Below are positions 24,203 through 36,606 of a stretch of 64,000 nucleotides of DNA, piece by piece (positions within the stretch are counted from its first letter, which is position 1; every line of letters starts with the position of its first letter). The notes under the pieces were generated by a model. That model was not told the DNA's origin. It ran no database searches and worked only from the letters and a program-made list of their open reading frames with translations. Source of the stretch: Ampelocalamus luodianensis (lineage: Eukaryota; Streptophyta; Magnoliopsida; Poales; Poaceae); NCBI GenBank assembly GCA_036346255.1, contig CM070619.1, forward strand, positions 31,068,342 through 31,132,341. The letters are read 5' to 3'. A program made the position numbers and the translations under genes.

Positions 24203-27200
24203 GGGCTTTAGGTCCGTGGTTAATAGAAAAATAAATAAATTGACACACCGTGTACGATGGGGTGGGGTTGGGAATTACATTGCTTCCGCATTATCTGTTG
24301 CTATGTTTCATTTGTTGAGCAATTGTTGAATTGCCTCTGTGCTATCTTTCTTGTTGTTAATCAATGAAATGATATGTTATGATATTCTATAACTATGAAT
24401 CTATTATATGATTACCATGAGATGATCATGTATAATCATATTTGATTATATTGTTAATGCGTGTCGGTGATAGTGGATAAGAAGTGGAGGCCGTGATTGT
24501 GGCCTTGGACTTTGTCGGTTTATATCACCGTTCGTGGTAGACGAATAGAGTAGTTACCCCGAATACCATAGTTGCAGGAGTTGAGCGTGAGTGCTTTAGA
24601 AAGTTGTTTTCCTTCTTGACCTCAATCTTGGCAAATTCTTGTTCGGTGGTGGATGATGATTTTCTCGTGGGTTCGTGGTTCATGGTAATGGTTGTGTTTC
24701 AATGGTCTCTAATGGTTCTCTCAAACAAGTATTGTTTTTATTTGTTGAGTCGTCTTTACTACTAGTGATCGTCCTCAATTGGCATTCTTGATAATTCCAT
24801 TGTTGTTTCTTCTTTCTCATTGAAAAAGAATGACTCATGTATTCGTTTGAAATTTTGGGTAATGAGAGTTTCTGTTGCAAGTTTGTTAACTTGAGAAAAC
24901 TTTTGCTCTATGTATTTCTTTTGGATTATTCCGAGTGATGAAGTTTAATGCATCTCTTTTCTGTTGGAAATTGCTAAAATCCTTTTCTGATGCCTTGTTA
25001 TGGTTAAATCAGAGATTGTAATCAAATAACTCGATATGGTATGGATATCAAGTTGAGTTATTGGTATGGTGAATAATTAATATTAATTAGTAACCTTGGA
25101 AGTGAAATTGATTAGGATGATGTTGTCTTTTTCTAGTTCTTGATGAACGGTATATATGAGTAGTGATTGAGAGATATCAAGAAGTATGGAACCTTGATGA
25201 ACTAGTCTGGTCATTAAAACTGTTTAGGTTGTTAAACTTGTTGGGTTCTTTGGTTCCCATGGATTAATTTAATTGTGTGAAAGGAAAAATTGGAGGGAAT
25301 ACCAGATTTACATATTCCCTAGTATGATTAGTTATTAGAATTGTGTACAACCGGTTGAACAGATTGAATATCGGTGGATCTAGAAATTATGGGAGGAGTT
25401 CTATGTAGTTCTTCTATGTAGGATGACGTGATGAATTTTGTTGTAGTGTTGTTGAGACTCTTGATCGATAGAAGATTTCGATTTTTTTTGAAGTTTTAGT
25501 GTATTTTTTTGCCGAAATCCAATGTGAGGAGGAACAGTTGAATATGTGCTTGTTAATATCCATGTGATTTGGGAAGGAAAGTAGGTAGCAACTAGATTTC
25601 ATAACGGCTTGATTGATAACAACAAGGGTTGTCATATAAGCATTGTGTGTTGAAGTTTGATAATGAGCATCGCTAAAAGTTGAACTGATATGATATAATA
25701 GGTGGCTTATGCCCACATGATTGTGAAATAATTGGATGAACTTGTGTCCTTGATGAAAGGGTTTTGGTAGGAGCTTTTCAATTGGGTAGTAGACCCCTTA
25801 TAAACTTAAGAAGTTGATGTAGTGATGTTGTATGATTTTGATATACTCTCATTTTGAAGATGGGATGAAAAGGCAGTATGGAACAAATTAGTGAAACTTT
25901 GGGGGCTTACTAATAGAATAGTTGATGATAAATATTCATGTTCAGAGTATATTATTCTTGATGTTAGTAAGATTATCTGCAAGAGATTGTGACTTGTGTG
26001 TGGTGATGATTCTTTTAGAAATAAAGAAATTTGATCGTCTTTCGTAACTTAGATTTTGTAGAAGTGTTTCGAGTTTTGCGATGGTGATCAATTGGATCGC
26101 TTGAGTTATGTGGTGATTGAGTTGCTTTGAGCAAAGTGACATGTTGAAAGATTTTATTGGTTCTTAAGTTGTTCCTACGATTTGGTCTTAAGAGCTTATC
26201 TTGTTTAAGCTGGCAAAGTGATGTAGTAATCACAGAAAATAACCTTCCTTGTTAAAGGAATGAGTCAAGTATAAGTAATTGAGCTTTAAGTCTCGTTTCG
26301 CATCTTGCGCTTTATTTGAGAGTGCTTAAACCTTATGCGATTGTTCCATAAGAGTTTATCAATTTTCAAAGGGCATTACCTTCTTCTCATTTGTGATTTG
26401 GTATTCGCTTTGGTAGGGCTTGAGCCCTCATCGTTGACATTCCCTTATGTTTTTAGTACTTGGCCTAAGTGACGCTTTTCCTTGGTCTTGTGTTCACTGT
26501 GGGTGGCACATGTTTTCCTAGTTGATGAAAATTGATTCCATTCGCTCTTTCTTTTGAGGAAGAATCAACCTATTCGTTTCACCTTAGTCTTTTGAGGTGT
26601 TCAATAATTGTAGTTGTGAAACTTGGGTTGTAAGTTATTCGATGAGCATTGGAGGATGAAATAATTTCAGTAATATAGTTCTTTGAGAGAAGTCTATCTC
26701 AATGGAAGATTGTCTTATGGGGTTAAACTGATTACATTGTTAAAGATAGTAGAACCTATAGTGATTGTGATCCAAGATCTTTTGTTCACTTGGGTGGGAC
26801 ATTAGAATTACCGAGAGTATGAAAATCTTGATCAATTTTATAGAGTATCGTAATTTGGTAGTATTGCGAGGTTGTGAATGGTTATTCTCGATGACGTGGT
26901 TTAATGAGAGTGGGATTACAAAGTAACCGAATTGTCATGTCAATTAATGGGATAATAGAAAATGTTGAGTAATGTCAAGAGTGATTTGGTTTTGATTGAG
27001 TAACCTTCTAAGAGTTATAATCTTTGTAAAGGTAACCGGGTCAAGAAAATATTTTCATGAGGATATTAATAAGTGAGTATGTGGGAATTATGGATTTTTA
27101 GGTATTTAATCTAAGGATTTCCCTATCCTTTATATGAGAAGTTAGTTGCAAGAGTCTTGGAGGTTAAATGTGGACTTTGCATTGTTATGCTAGAACTTTG

Positions 27201-28452
27201 AGTCGCCCAAAGATTATGTGCAGAGGAAGTAGAATAAGGGTGGATTATGAATGTGGGATGATCGTTGATAACACCCTTCCGATGTAGTACATGAGAGTGT
27301 GTGATGTGGAATCTGAAATGTTTGTCCTAAAAAGGGTTGAGGTGATATGATCGTGTGAGAGATCTAATTTTGGGATACTTTACGAGTGCCATCTGTCAAA
27401 TGAATTCTATCATAAAGGGAATCGGTTAGAGAATGTTTTGTGAAATCATCGAGTCCTCTTCAAAGGTGTAGACAAGGCGTTTGATTTGGGCTTGGCGTTG
27501 AGATCGCCAAGTTAAGAGTAACAAGTTAGTGTGTTGTGCGATGATTGGGATTCCATAGCTTGAGGGAAATTTTGGTCCTAGAAGAGAAACTCATAAATTG
27601 ATGCTTCCTCAAGAAGTGAATTGTTTTCCGATTTTCGATTAAGTTCTATCTCGTTGACCTTTGTCTTTTGTAAAGTTGAGTTTGGCTTTATGTTGGTATG
27701 TGTGGTTCTTATCATTCGTAAAGAATAAAAGAAATGTTGGATTTGGTTATTCGAGTGATTTCTCCTTTGGCGGATGTGGTGTTTATTTGCAAATTGTCTA
27801 ATTTGAAGGTGGAAAGATTTTTGTGATAAATCTTCGATTCTGAACTTGACTGTTTTTAGTACTAAGTTGGTAACACTTGGTTGCGATGATAGTCCTTCAT
27901 TTTTCAGTTGGGCTATGTCGATGTAAGAGTGTGTTTAAAGCGAGTTACATTGTGTGTCCTCGTTAAAGGAGGCGATCTTTCTTTGGGTGAAAAGTCCGCT
28001 TAATAGGTGGAACAAAAGTTCGGTGTTCTATGCACATGTTGCGTGGTTCGGTACCACTAGGGGTTGCCCCAAGGTATATTGGGTTGTTTTCGCTAGTTGG
28101 CAAAACGTTAGGACCGTAGTGAGTCCAAGCGCCAAGTACACATCGTCTTGTTTGTCCCATCTTTGAGTGAGTACGGAGAGATCCAAGTTTGAAGTTTCGC
28201 GGAGCTGCGACCTTTGAGTAGCATCCATGCGTTGTTAGAGAGGTCGAGCGAGTCTTTGAGGCACAAGTCGTTGGTTTGTGTCAAGGTGCCTTTGTCCCAT
28301 TAGCCGAGAGGAGGCGACTTGGGAATTGGAGTCGCATGCGCGAACTTTATCCAAAGTTTTTCACAGCAGGTACATAGTAATGTTAGTAAATCTTTTAGCA
28401 GTGGTTTTTTTGTGTGTTGAGGTTGAATAGAATTCGGGGTCAAATTCTGTTT
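24203..28452 (+). other. Internal region of element D, no genes
   Basis: These 4.25 kb hold no recognisable coding sequence on either strand. Frames such as 25414-25716(-) and 27954-28166(+) have no recognisable motif. Block order matches elements E and F on the opposite strand, for example gaatgactcat at 24828 against atgagtcattc at 35960. Confidence 0.8.
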
Positions 28453-28465
28453 AAGGAGGGTAGAA

Positions 28466-29334
28466 TGTAATACCCCAAAAATTAAATCGGGAGAGAATAA
28501 TTAAATCGGGAGAGAATAATTAAATCGGGAGAGAATAATTAAAATCGGGGGAATATTTCTTTTAGCAAAGCGATTGAACAGGAGAAAGAGGGGTTTTAAT
28601 GTAATACTCCAATTTATTCTACGAAAGAAAGCGTTCAAAAGAGAAATTAGACATAAAAAAGGGGGGTTTCTGCAGTTTTTCGGCAACTTGGGCCTTGGGC
28701 CTTGGCCCAGGAGGCCCATGAGGGGTCGACCACCAATAAAAGGAAGGGGGAAAACCCTAGGTGCACTGTAGCTACAGTGTCGCCGCACTGTAGCATGGCT
28801 ACTGTAGCACACCTCTCCTCCATGGTGGTGCCCCCCCTCCATTGGTGCCTCCCTTCCTCGCCGTCGGTGCTCCCTGCTGCCGATCAAGTGAAGAAAGGAG
28901 AGGAGATCAACTTCGTGGGGAGAGTTCATCATCTTGCTGCGATTCTACAAGGGTAACGTCGCGTGTTCTTCGTTGTTTGATGCGTAATAGTTGCGGTTGA
29001 TGTCGTTTGGTAGATTGATTTGCGTCGGTTTAATAGATTACGTTCTGTCCAGATTATTGCGCGGTCAGTTTCGGGTGTTTAGAGGCCGAATTAGGAGTTT
29101 TGGTCTCCTACAGTTATGTAGATAATGTTCTTAGCTTTCATTGGCCGCCAAGAACGCCAAAATCCGATTAACGGTTAGAAAGTTATGAATTGTTTAGTGC
29201 CGCTGTCTGGTTAATCTGTCAACATTCTGACAGTCCGTAGAAAACTGAGTTAATATATTATTTAAGTACGAAATCAGAGGATCTCAGTATAACGAAAAAT
29301 GTAGGTAATTTCTATACCTTTTCATAGAGATAAA
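28466..29334 (+). repeat. 3' LTR of element D, truncated to 869 bp
   Basis: It starts TGTAATACCCC directly after the purine tract aaggagggtagaa and matches 21777-22643 closely, including the 16-bp palindrome at 28764-28779. It breaks off after catagagataaa. Confidence 0.88.
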
Positions 29335-29648
29335 TGTAGGTTTTTAATCTTTAATTACTTTACCAATTTGTATTATCTATCTCATTGACCTAGTGCTACT
29401 TTTGATACCAGCAGTGCCTCCTCTTATTTAACCAACCATACTCCAAAACTTGACTTCTAATGAGTTTGCTCTTTTGATCACATACCCAAAGGCACATTCC
29501 ACTTATACTTAACTAATCATCTATTACTATTTGATTTACCAAAACTCCTTACTGCTATGATTGCCCTAGTATTATAAATGATAATAACTTAGTGATTATT
29601 TAAAACTAACCTCTAACTACTTATCTCAGTAACTAATTAATTCCATTA
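29335..29648. other. AT-rich X-like sequence left of the LINE
   Basis: No gene is visible. It belongs with 39877-41286, since the LINE target duplication joins the two. The last 18 bases (29631-29648, aactaattaattccatta) are that duplication. In composition and position it resembles the AT-rich part of X3 (56230-56900). Confidence 0.5.
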
Positions 29649-29903
29649 TAACAACAACAACAAAGCCTTTGATTCCAAACAAATTAGGGTAGGCTAGGAA
29701 TGAAACTTCCTCAAAGTCAAAGAGACGAGAGCTTTGCAAATAAAAAATATAATATAATATAATAATAATAAAACCTACAAGGCTAAAACCCTAAACTGTA
29801 CATCCTGCCATCTGAGCCGAGTGCCTAAAACACAGCCCCTAAACCTTCTTATGGTTCCGATACGTAGATCACTAACTTCCATGCGCTCCTCTCCAAAGCT
29901 AAT
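29649..29903 (-). mobile_element. LINE 3' end (RTE type), separated from its body by element F
   Basis: On the minus strand the segment ends in a TTGTTGTTGTTGTTA tail preceded by ctaccctaatttgtttgg, a 3' end common in plant RTE LINEs and related SINEs. Together with 39079-39858 it makes a LINE of about 1.0 kb, truncated at the 5' end. An 18-bp target duplication (29631-29648 and 39859-39876) flanks the whole. Element F is inserted at ctaat (29899-29903). Confidence 0.8.
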
Positions 29904-32355
29904 TGTAACACCCCAGCTCAGCATTGAGCTTGGAATGCTACTAAAATTAAACTAAACTAAACTAAACTAAGACCAATTACAAATTTTTCGGCAATACCTC
30001 CTTTGTATAGTCAGCTATACCGAGGTTCCAACAATTAAACATGACATTTATCAATATCTTCATAATCAGGTTCATTCAAGCATGCAGGATAATCTCATAA
30101 ACATAACCAAAATTTGCTATTCTCATTATTACGCTAATCAAAACTCAAAACATCCATAAATAATTCTTAAGATTGAGTAGTAGTACGTGCATCCAAACAT
30201 CTACTCCCTCCCATGCATGCGGGTCTTGCTAGTTGTACCTAAAACACATCAAAGCAAGAGTGAGCCCAAAGACTCAGCAAGTACCAACAAGGCTAAGCAA
30301 GTTATCATTCATAGCATCAACGATCCAAGATAAACAATGCACCAAAGAATAGCCTTCATGCTCATGTGAATGCAACCGATGCAATGCACCTTTTTCAACT
30401 TTATCTCTTTTCACATTTTACCGGTAATGCGGGGTATACAACCGTCGCTGTATACCCTTGCCTGTGCCCTCCGCACAGGACCAAGAGCCTATACACCACA
30501 TGTATAGGGACCTTTGCCCATCATCGAATGATGGGGACCTCTTTCTCATTGCCCACATTCCACGAATGTGGGACCTCAAGCTTGTCATTGCTGACAGGAC
30601 CTCATCTGCTTCGCTTGGTCGCAACATGACCAAGTTTCAATATGCTCGAAATGCTTGAGTAATGCATCTACATCTTCTCATTTAATGAATTCAACATGTA
30701 CTTTGAGCATGTAAACAATAGCATCATGAGAGAACTGTAATCACAATATGCAAACACCAACGCAACTAGAGTCCTCTCAACATCATTTTCACATGGCAAC
30801 AATGAACATTACACAACTCAATCATGGCAGCAACAAGAATTCCACTAAACCCGAATACTTGCATATGAATCGACTAACCATACTACAACGTTCATATATG
30901 TAGATTTCATACTTTTCAAACATCAATGTGTAGTGTATAACTCATAAGCTACTTCACACAAACAACACCATTCATACCACTTCAGCAATCATGATCCACA
31001 CACTTAATCATGTACCCTAACAAACAATGCCATTCAATAAAATCGATTCTATCCCTTAATGTACTTGCCTTAGCCGCGCGAGAACGCGGGACGTGCCGAA
31101 GGAGCTGCCCTGGTTAACACCACCACTGAATACAATTATAGAGCTCGCTAAGACAATCGTACAGGACCAACACATGGGTAAGAATGAAAACGGTCTTTCT
31201 ATACTCTCTAGCGCAAAACCCCAAATTTCCAACTCCTAATCACAAACTGTCCCTCAGCGGATAGCCGCGCTCTAAAAATCCATAACTTTTTCTACAGGAG
31301 TCCAAATGGAGTTTTCTTGGACATTCTGAAAAGGTAATTGGATTTCCCTTCTAAACCTAGTTGGTGAGCTCCTTTGATTCGGCCCTCTACTAACCTTACC
31401 AAGCCATATAACAGAACATCCATTTTCGTCAGGTTTCGGACAGCAACACTCAAACTATCATAACTTTCTCTACATTAATCCAAATTTCGTGATCTTTAGT
31501 TTTACTGAAAGATGAGAGGATTATCTTCGTTTTTAGGTGTGGTGAGACCCTCTGAAACTCCCTTCAACTACGCACTTAGGTCAGGTTAAGACAATCTGTC
31601 AGATTATCAATCCACCAGCAGAGCAGTATTACTAATAAATTCGTAACTTTGGCTACAGAAGTCCAAATGACCTGATTCTTGACGGCAATGAAAGATAACT
31701 AAGATATCTACAACTTTCTAGGAGAAGCCCAGACCCAAATCTGCCTCTAACCTAACAAAAAACGACAACCTTTACTGCTGCAGAAAACCTACGAACTGAG
31801 ATCCGAAAATCAGACAACCAGAATTCGACCCAAAACTGTGATCAACAAGTTACCCTTGCCGAAACGGAGAGTGCACGCAGAGGATCGATGATCACCACGT
31901 TCTCCCGGTTGCGAATCCTTCTTCCCTCTCCCTTTCTTCTCTTCCTTCTTCCCTTCTCTTCTTTTCTCTTCCTCTTGGCCGCCAACAAAGGAGATCCTTC
32001 TTCCATCACTTGGCCGGCAACAATGGGGACTAGGGAGGGTGCAAGGGTGAGAGTAACCAGGAGGGAGGTTGAGCGCAAGGGTGGAGGAGAGGAGGGTGGG
32101 AAAGTGGCGGCACAAGGGGTGGAGGGGAGGAAAGATGGGGCGGCTAGGGTTTGGGGAGGGGTGGCGCCTCCCCTATGGCGGCCAGCCCCACATGGGCCTA
32201 GGCCCAAGCCCAGTTGCCCACAAAACGCGGAAAACCCCTCCCATTTCCTGATTTGGTGTTTTACTAAAAGAACCCTTCTCCCGATTCAATTACTCTCTCC
32301 CGATTTAATTAATTTCTCCCGACTAATCCTTTCGAATATAATTTAGGGTATTACA
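29904..32355 (-). repeat. 3' LTR of element F (2452 bp)
   Basis: Plus-strand ends are tgtaacacccc and gggtattaca. It pairs with 36607-39073. The GC-rich block at 31860-32250 is about 50 bp shorter than its partner because runs of G and C are contracted. Confidence 0.88.
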
Positions 32356-32368
32356 TTCTACCCCCCTT

Positions 32369-35300
32369 AAACAGAATTCGACCCCGAATTCTACCTGTCA
32401 TCTACTAGCAAAACAACAACAACCCCAACTGAAAATCAATAACCAACAAGATGTACCCGACGTGAACAACTTTGGTTAACGTTCGATCAAGCGAGACTAC
32501 CTCCCAAGTCTCTTCTCGCTCAGACCGACATGAACATATCACCATAACGTATACCCATGTCTAAACCTCAACACTCTCTCTGACCTCTCCAGCACATGTA
32601 TCAGATGAGACTCGAAGGCGAGATCTTCCTCGGCAGTCGACGGCGTTAACACACCCTCAAACTCTGGATCTTCCAGGTACTCACTCAACACCAGAACAAA
32701 CAAGACGTTACGTACTCCGCGCACGGACTCGAGACAGTCCTAGCGATACACCAACTAGCGAAAACAACCCAATGTACCTTGGGGCAACCCCCCTAGTGGT
32801 ACCAAACCACGCGACATGCGCACAGAACACTGAACTCTTGTTCCACCTCTCAATCGAACTTTTGCACCCAAACAAAGATCTCATCCTTTAACGGGGGACA
32901 CACAACAGCACTCGCTTTAAACACACTCTTTTACCGATATAGCCCAACTGAAAATGAAGGACTCTCATCGCAACCAAACGTTACCAACTCGGTACTAAAA
33001 GAGTCAAATTCAGAATCGAAGATTTATCACGAAAATCTTTCCACCTTCAAATTAGAAAATTTGCAATTAAACACCACGTCCACCAAAGGAAAATCACTCG
33101 AATAACCAAATCCATCATTTCATTATTCTTTACGATGATAAGAACCACACATACCAAAGATAAAGCCAAACTCAACTGCGAAAGACAATGGTCAAGAGCA
33201 TAGAACTTAAATGAAAATCAGAAAAGCGATTCACTTCTTGAGGAAACATCAATTTAACAGTTTCTCTTTTAAGACCAAAATTTCCCTCAAGTTATGCAAT
33301 CCCAATCATCGCACAACACACTAACTTGTTACTCTTAACTTGGCGATCTCAACGCCAAACCCAAATCAAAACACCTTGTCAACACCTTTGAAAAGGGACT
33401 CTGATGATCTCACAAAACATTCTCTAACCGATTTTCTTTACTGACATAATTACTTTGATAGATAACTTCTGATGCATCCCAAAATGGATCTTCACACGTA
33501 ATCACGTTACCTCAATCCTCAAGAATGGACAACTCGGAATTCACATCACATATTCTCATGTATTTCATAAAAATATTTCTATCAATGACCATCCCACTGT
33601 TCGAAATCCACCCTTATACTACTTTTTCACATTATCAATGGGCGTTCAAGGTTCTAGCACAACAATGCAAAGCCCAAATTTAACCTCCAAGACTCTTGCA
33701 ACGAAATTCTCATATAAAGTATAGGGAAATCCTCATATTAAATTCCTATAAATCCACAATTCCAACATACTCACTCATTAAAATCATCATGAAAATATTT
33801 TCTTGACCAGTTAGCCATTACAAGGATTATAACTCTTAGAAGGTTACACATTTAGAGCCAAATCACTCTTGACATTACTCAACATTTTCCATTATCCCAT
33901 TAAGTGACATGACAATTCGATTACTTTATAATCACACTCTCATTAAACCACATCATCAAGTTTAACTCTCATAGCCTTGCAATACTACCAAATTGTAATA
34001 CTCTATAAAATTGATCAATATTTCTATACTTTCAGTAATTCTAATGTTCCGCCCGAAGTGAACCGGAAGATCTTGGACCACACTCACTATAAGTTCTACT
34101 AGCTGTAACAATGCAATCAGTTTAACCTCATAAGACAAACTTCCATTGAGTTAGACTTGTCTCGAAGAACTATATTACGAAATTATTTCATCCTCCAAAT
34201 ACTCATCGAATAACTTACAACCCACAGTTTCACCACTACAATTATTCAACACCTCAAAAGACTCAGGTGAAACGAATAGGTTGATTCTTCCTCAAAAGAA
34301 AGAGCGAATAGAATCAATTTTTCAACAACTTGGAAAACATGTGCCACTTAGGCCAAGAACTCGAAAGAAAAAAACATAAGGGAAAGTCAATAGTCAAGGG
34401 CTCAAGCCCTACTGAAAGCGAATACCAAACCACAAAAGAGAAGAACGTAATACCCTTTGAACATTGATAAACCCTTATGGAACAACTGCATAAGGTTTAA
34501 GTACTCTCCAATAAACCGCAAGATGCGAAACGACTTAAATCTCAAACACTTAACTTCTCTCCTTCCTTTAACAAGGATAGTTATTTTCTGTGATTACTAC
34601 ATCACCTTGCCAGCTTAAACAAGATAAGCTCTTATGACCAAATCATAGGAACAACTTGAGAACCAATAAAATCTTTCAACATATCACTTTGCTCAAGCAA
34701 CTCAATCACCACATAACTCAAGAGGTCCAAATGATCCCCATCGCAAAACTCGAAACATTCTTACAAAATCCCATTTACGAAAGACGATCAATTACTTTAC
34801 TTCTAAAAGAATCATCACCACACACTCAAGTCACCATCTCTTGCAAATAATCTTACTAACATCAGAATAATATACTCTGAACACGAATATTTATCATCAA
34901 CTATTCCATTAGAAAGCCCCAAAGTTTCATCAAATGTTCCCATACTATCATTTCATCCCATCTTCAAGATGAGAGTATACCTGAACCATACAACCTCACT
35001 ACATCGACCTCTTATGATTAGAAGGGTCTACTACACAATTGAAAAGCTCCTACCAAAACTCTTTCATCAAGGACACATTATCATCCGATTATTTCACAAT
35101 TATGTGGGCATAAGCCCATATCGCTTCAATTCTTAACGATGCTCATCATCAACTTCAACACACAATAGTTATTCCACAACCATTGTTGTTATCAATCGCT
35201 TCATTATGAAATCTAGTTGCTACCTACTTTTATTCCCAAATCACATGGATATTAACAAACACGTATCCAACTGTTCCTCCTCATATTTGGATTTCAACAA

Positions 35301-36592
35301 AAATACACTAAAACTTCAAAAATCGAAATCTTCTATCGATCAAAAGTCTTAACAACGTTACAACCAAATTCATCGTGTCATTCTATACAGAAGAACTACA
35401 TAGAACTCCTTTCATAAATTCTAGATCCACCGATATTCAATCCAGTCAACCGGTTATACACAGTTCCAGTATCTAATCATACTAAGGAATACGTAAATAT
35501 GGTATTCCCTCTAATTTTTCTTTCCACACAATTAAATTATTCCATGGGAACCAAAGAACCCAACAAGTTTAGCAACCTAAACAGTTTTAATGACCAGACT
35601 AGTTCATCAAGTTCCATACTTCTTGATATCTCTCAATCACTACTCATATATACCGTTCACCAAGAACTAGGAAAAGACAACATCAACTTAATCAATTTCA
35701 CTTCCAAGGTTACTAATTAATATTAATTTTGCACCATACCAATGACTCATCTTGATACCCATACCATATCAAGTTATTTGATTACAATCTCGATTTAACC
35801 ATAACGAGGCATCACAAAAGATTTTAACAATTTCCAACGAGCAAAATGCCTTAAACTTCAACACTCGGTATAATCCAAAAGGAACACATAGGGCCAAAGC
35901 TTCTCATGATAACAAACTTGCAACTTCAAACTCTCAATACCCAACTATCAAACGAATAAATGAGTCATTCTTTGCTAAAGAGAAAGAAGGAACAACCAAG
36001 GAATTATCGATAATTGCCAATTGAGAAAGATCACAAGTAGCCAAAGCGACTCAACAGTCGGAAAATAATAATTGATTCAGAGAACCATAAGAGACCATTG
36101 ACACTCAACAACCACCATAAACCAAGAACCCATGAGAAAATCATCATCCACCACAAAACAAGAATTTACCAAGATTTGAGGTCAAGAAAGAAAACAACTT
36201 TCTAAAGCGACTCACGCTCAACTCCTCGCAACTATGGTATTCGGGTAACTACTCTATTCGTCTACCACGAGCGGTGGTATAACGACAAAGTCCAAGGTCA
36301 CAACCACGGCCTCCACTTCTTAACAACCTTATCGACACACATAAACAATATAATCAAATATGATTATACATGATCATCTCATGGCAATCATAGAATAGAT
36401 TCATAGATATAGAATATCATAACCTATCAAAACATAGATTAACAACAAGAAAGATAGCACAGAGGCAATTCAACAATTGCTCAACAAATAAAACATATCA
36501 ACGATAATGCGAAGCAATGTAATTCCCAATCCCACCTATCAGTACGATTGTGTCAATTTAATATTTTCCTATTAACCACGGACCTAAAGCCC
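32369..36592 (-). other. Internal region of element F, no genes
   Basis: About 4.2 kb of conserved non-coding family sequence, without any retroviral-type protein motif on either strand. It shares order and text with the internal DNA of A, C and E on the same strand and D on the other. Confidence 0.8.
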
Positions 36593-36606
36593 GCTCGATA
36601 CCAATC

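Larger units (their letters stand above)
21777..29334 (+). mobile_element. Element D: non-coding LTR retrotransposon with truncated 3' LTR
   Basis: The 5' LTR is 21777-24189 (2413 bp), the primer site 24192-24202, the internal region 24203-28452, the polypurine tract 28453-28465 and the 3' LTR remnant 28466-29334. The two LTRs agree closely for about 867 bp, then the right one stops at 29334 and unrelated AT-rich DNA follows. The left duplication would be actgg, but no right partner exists. The internal region has no protein motif on either strand and is the inverted counterpart of the internal DNA in C, E and F. Confidence 0.85.
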
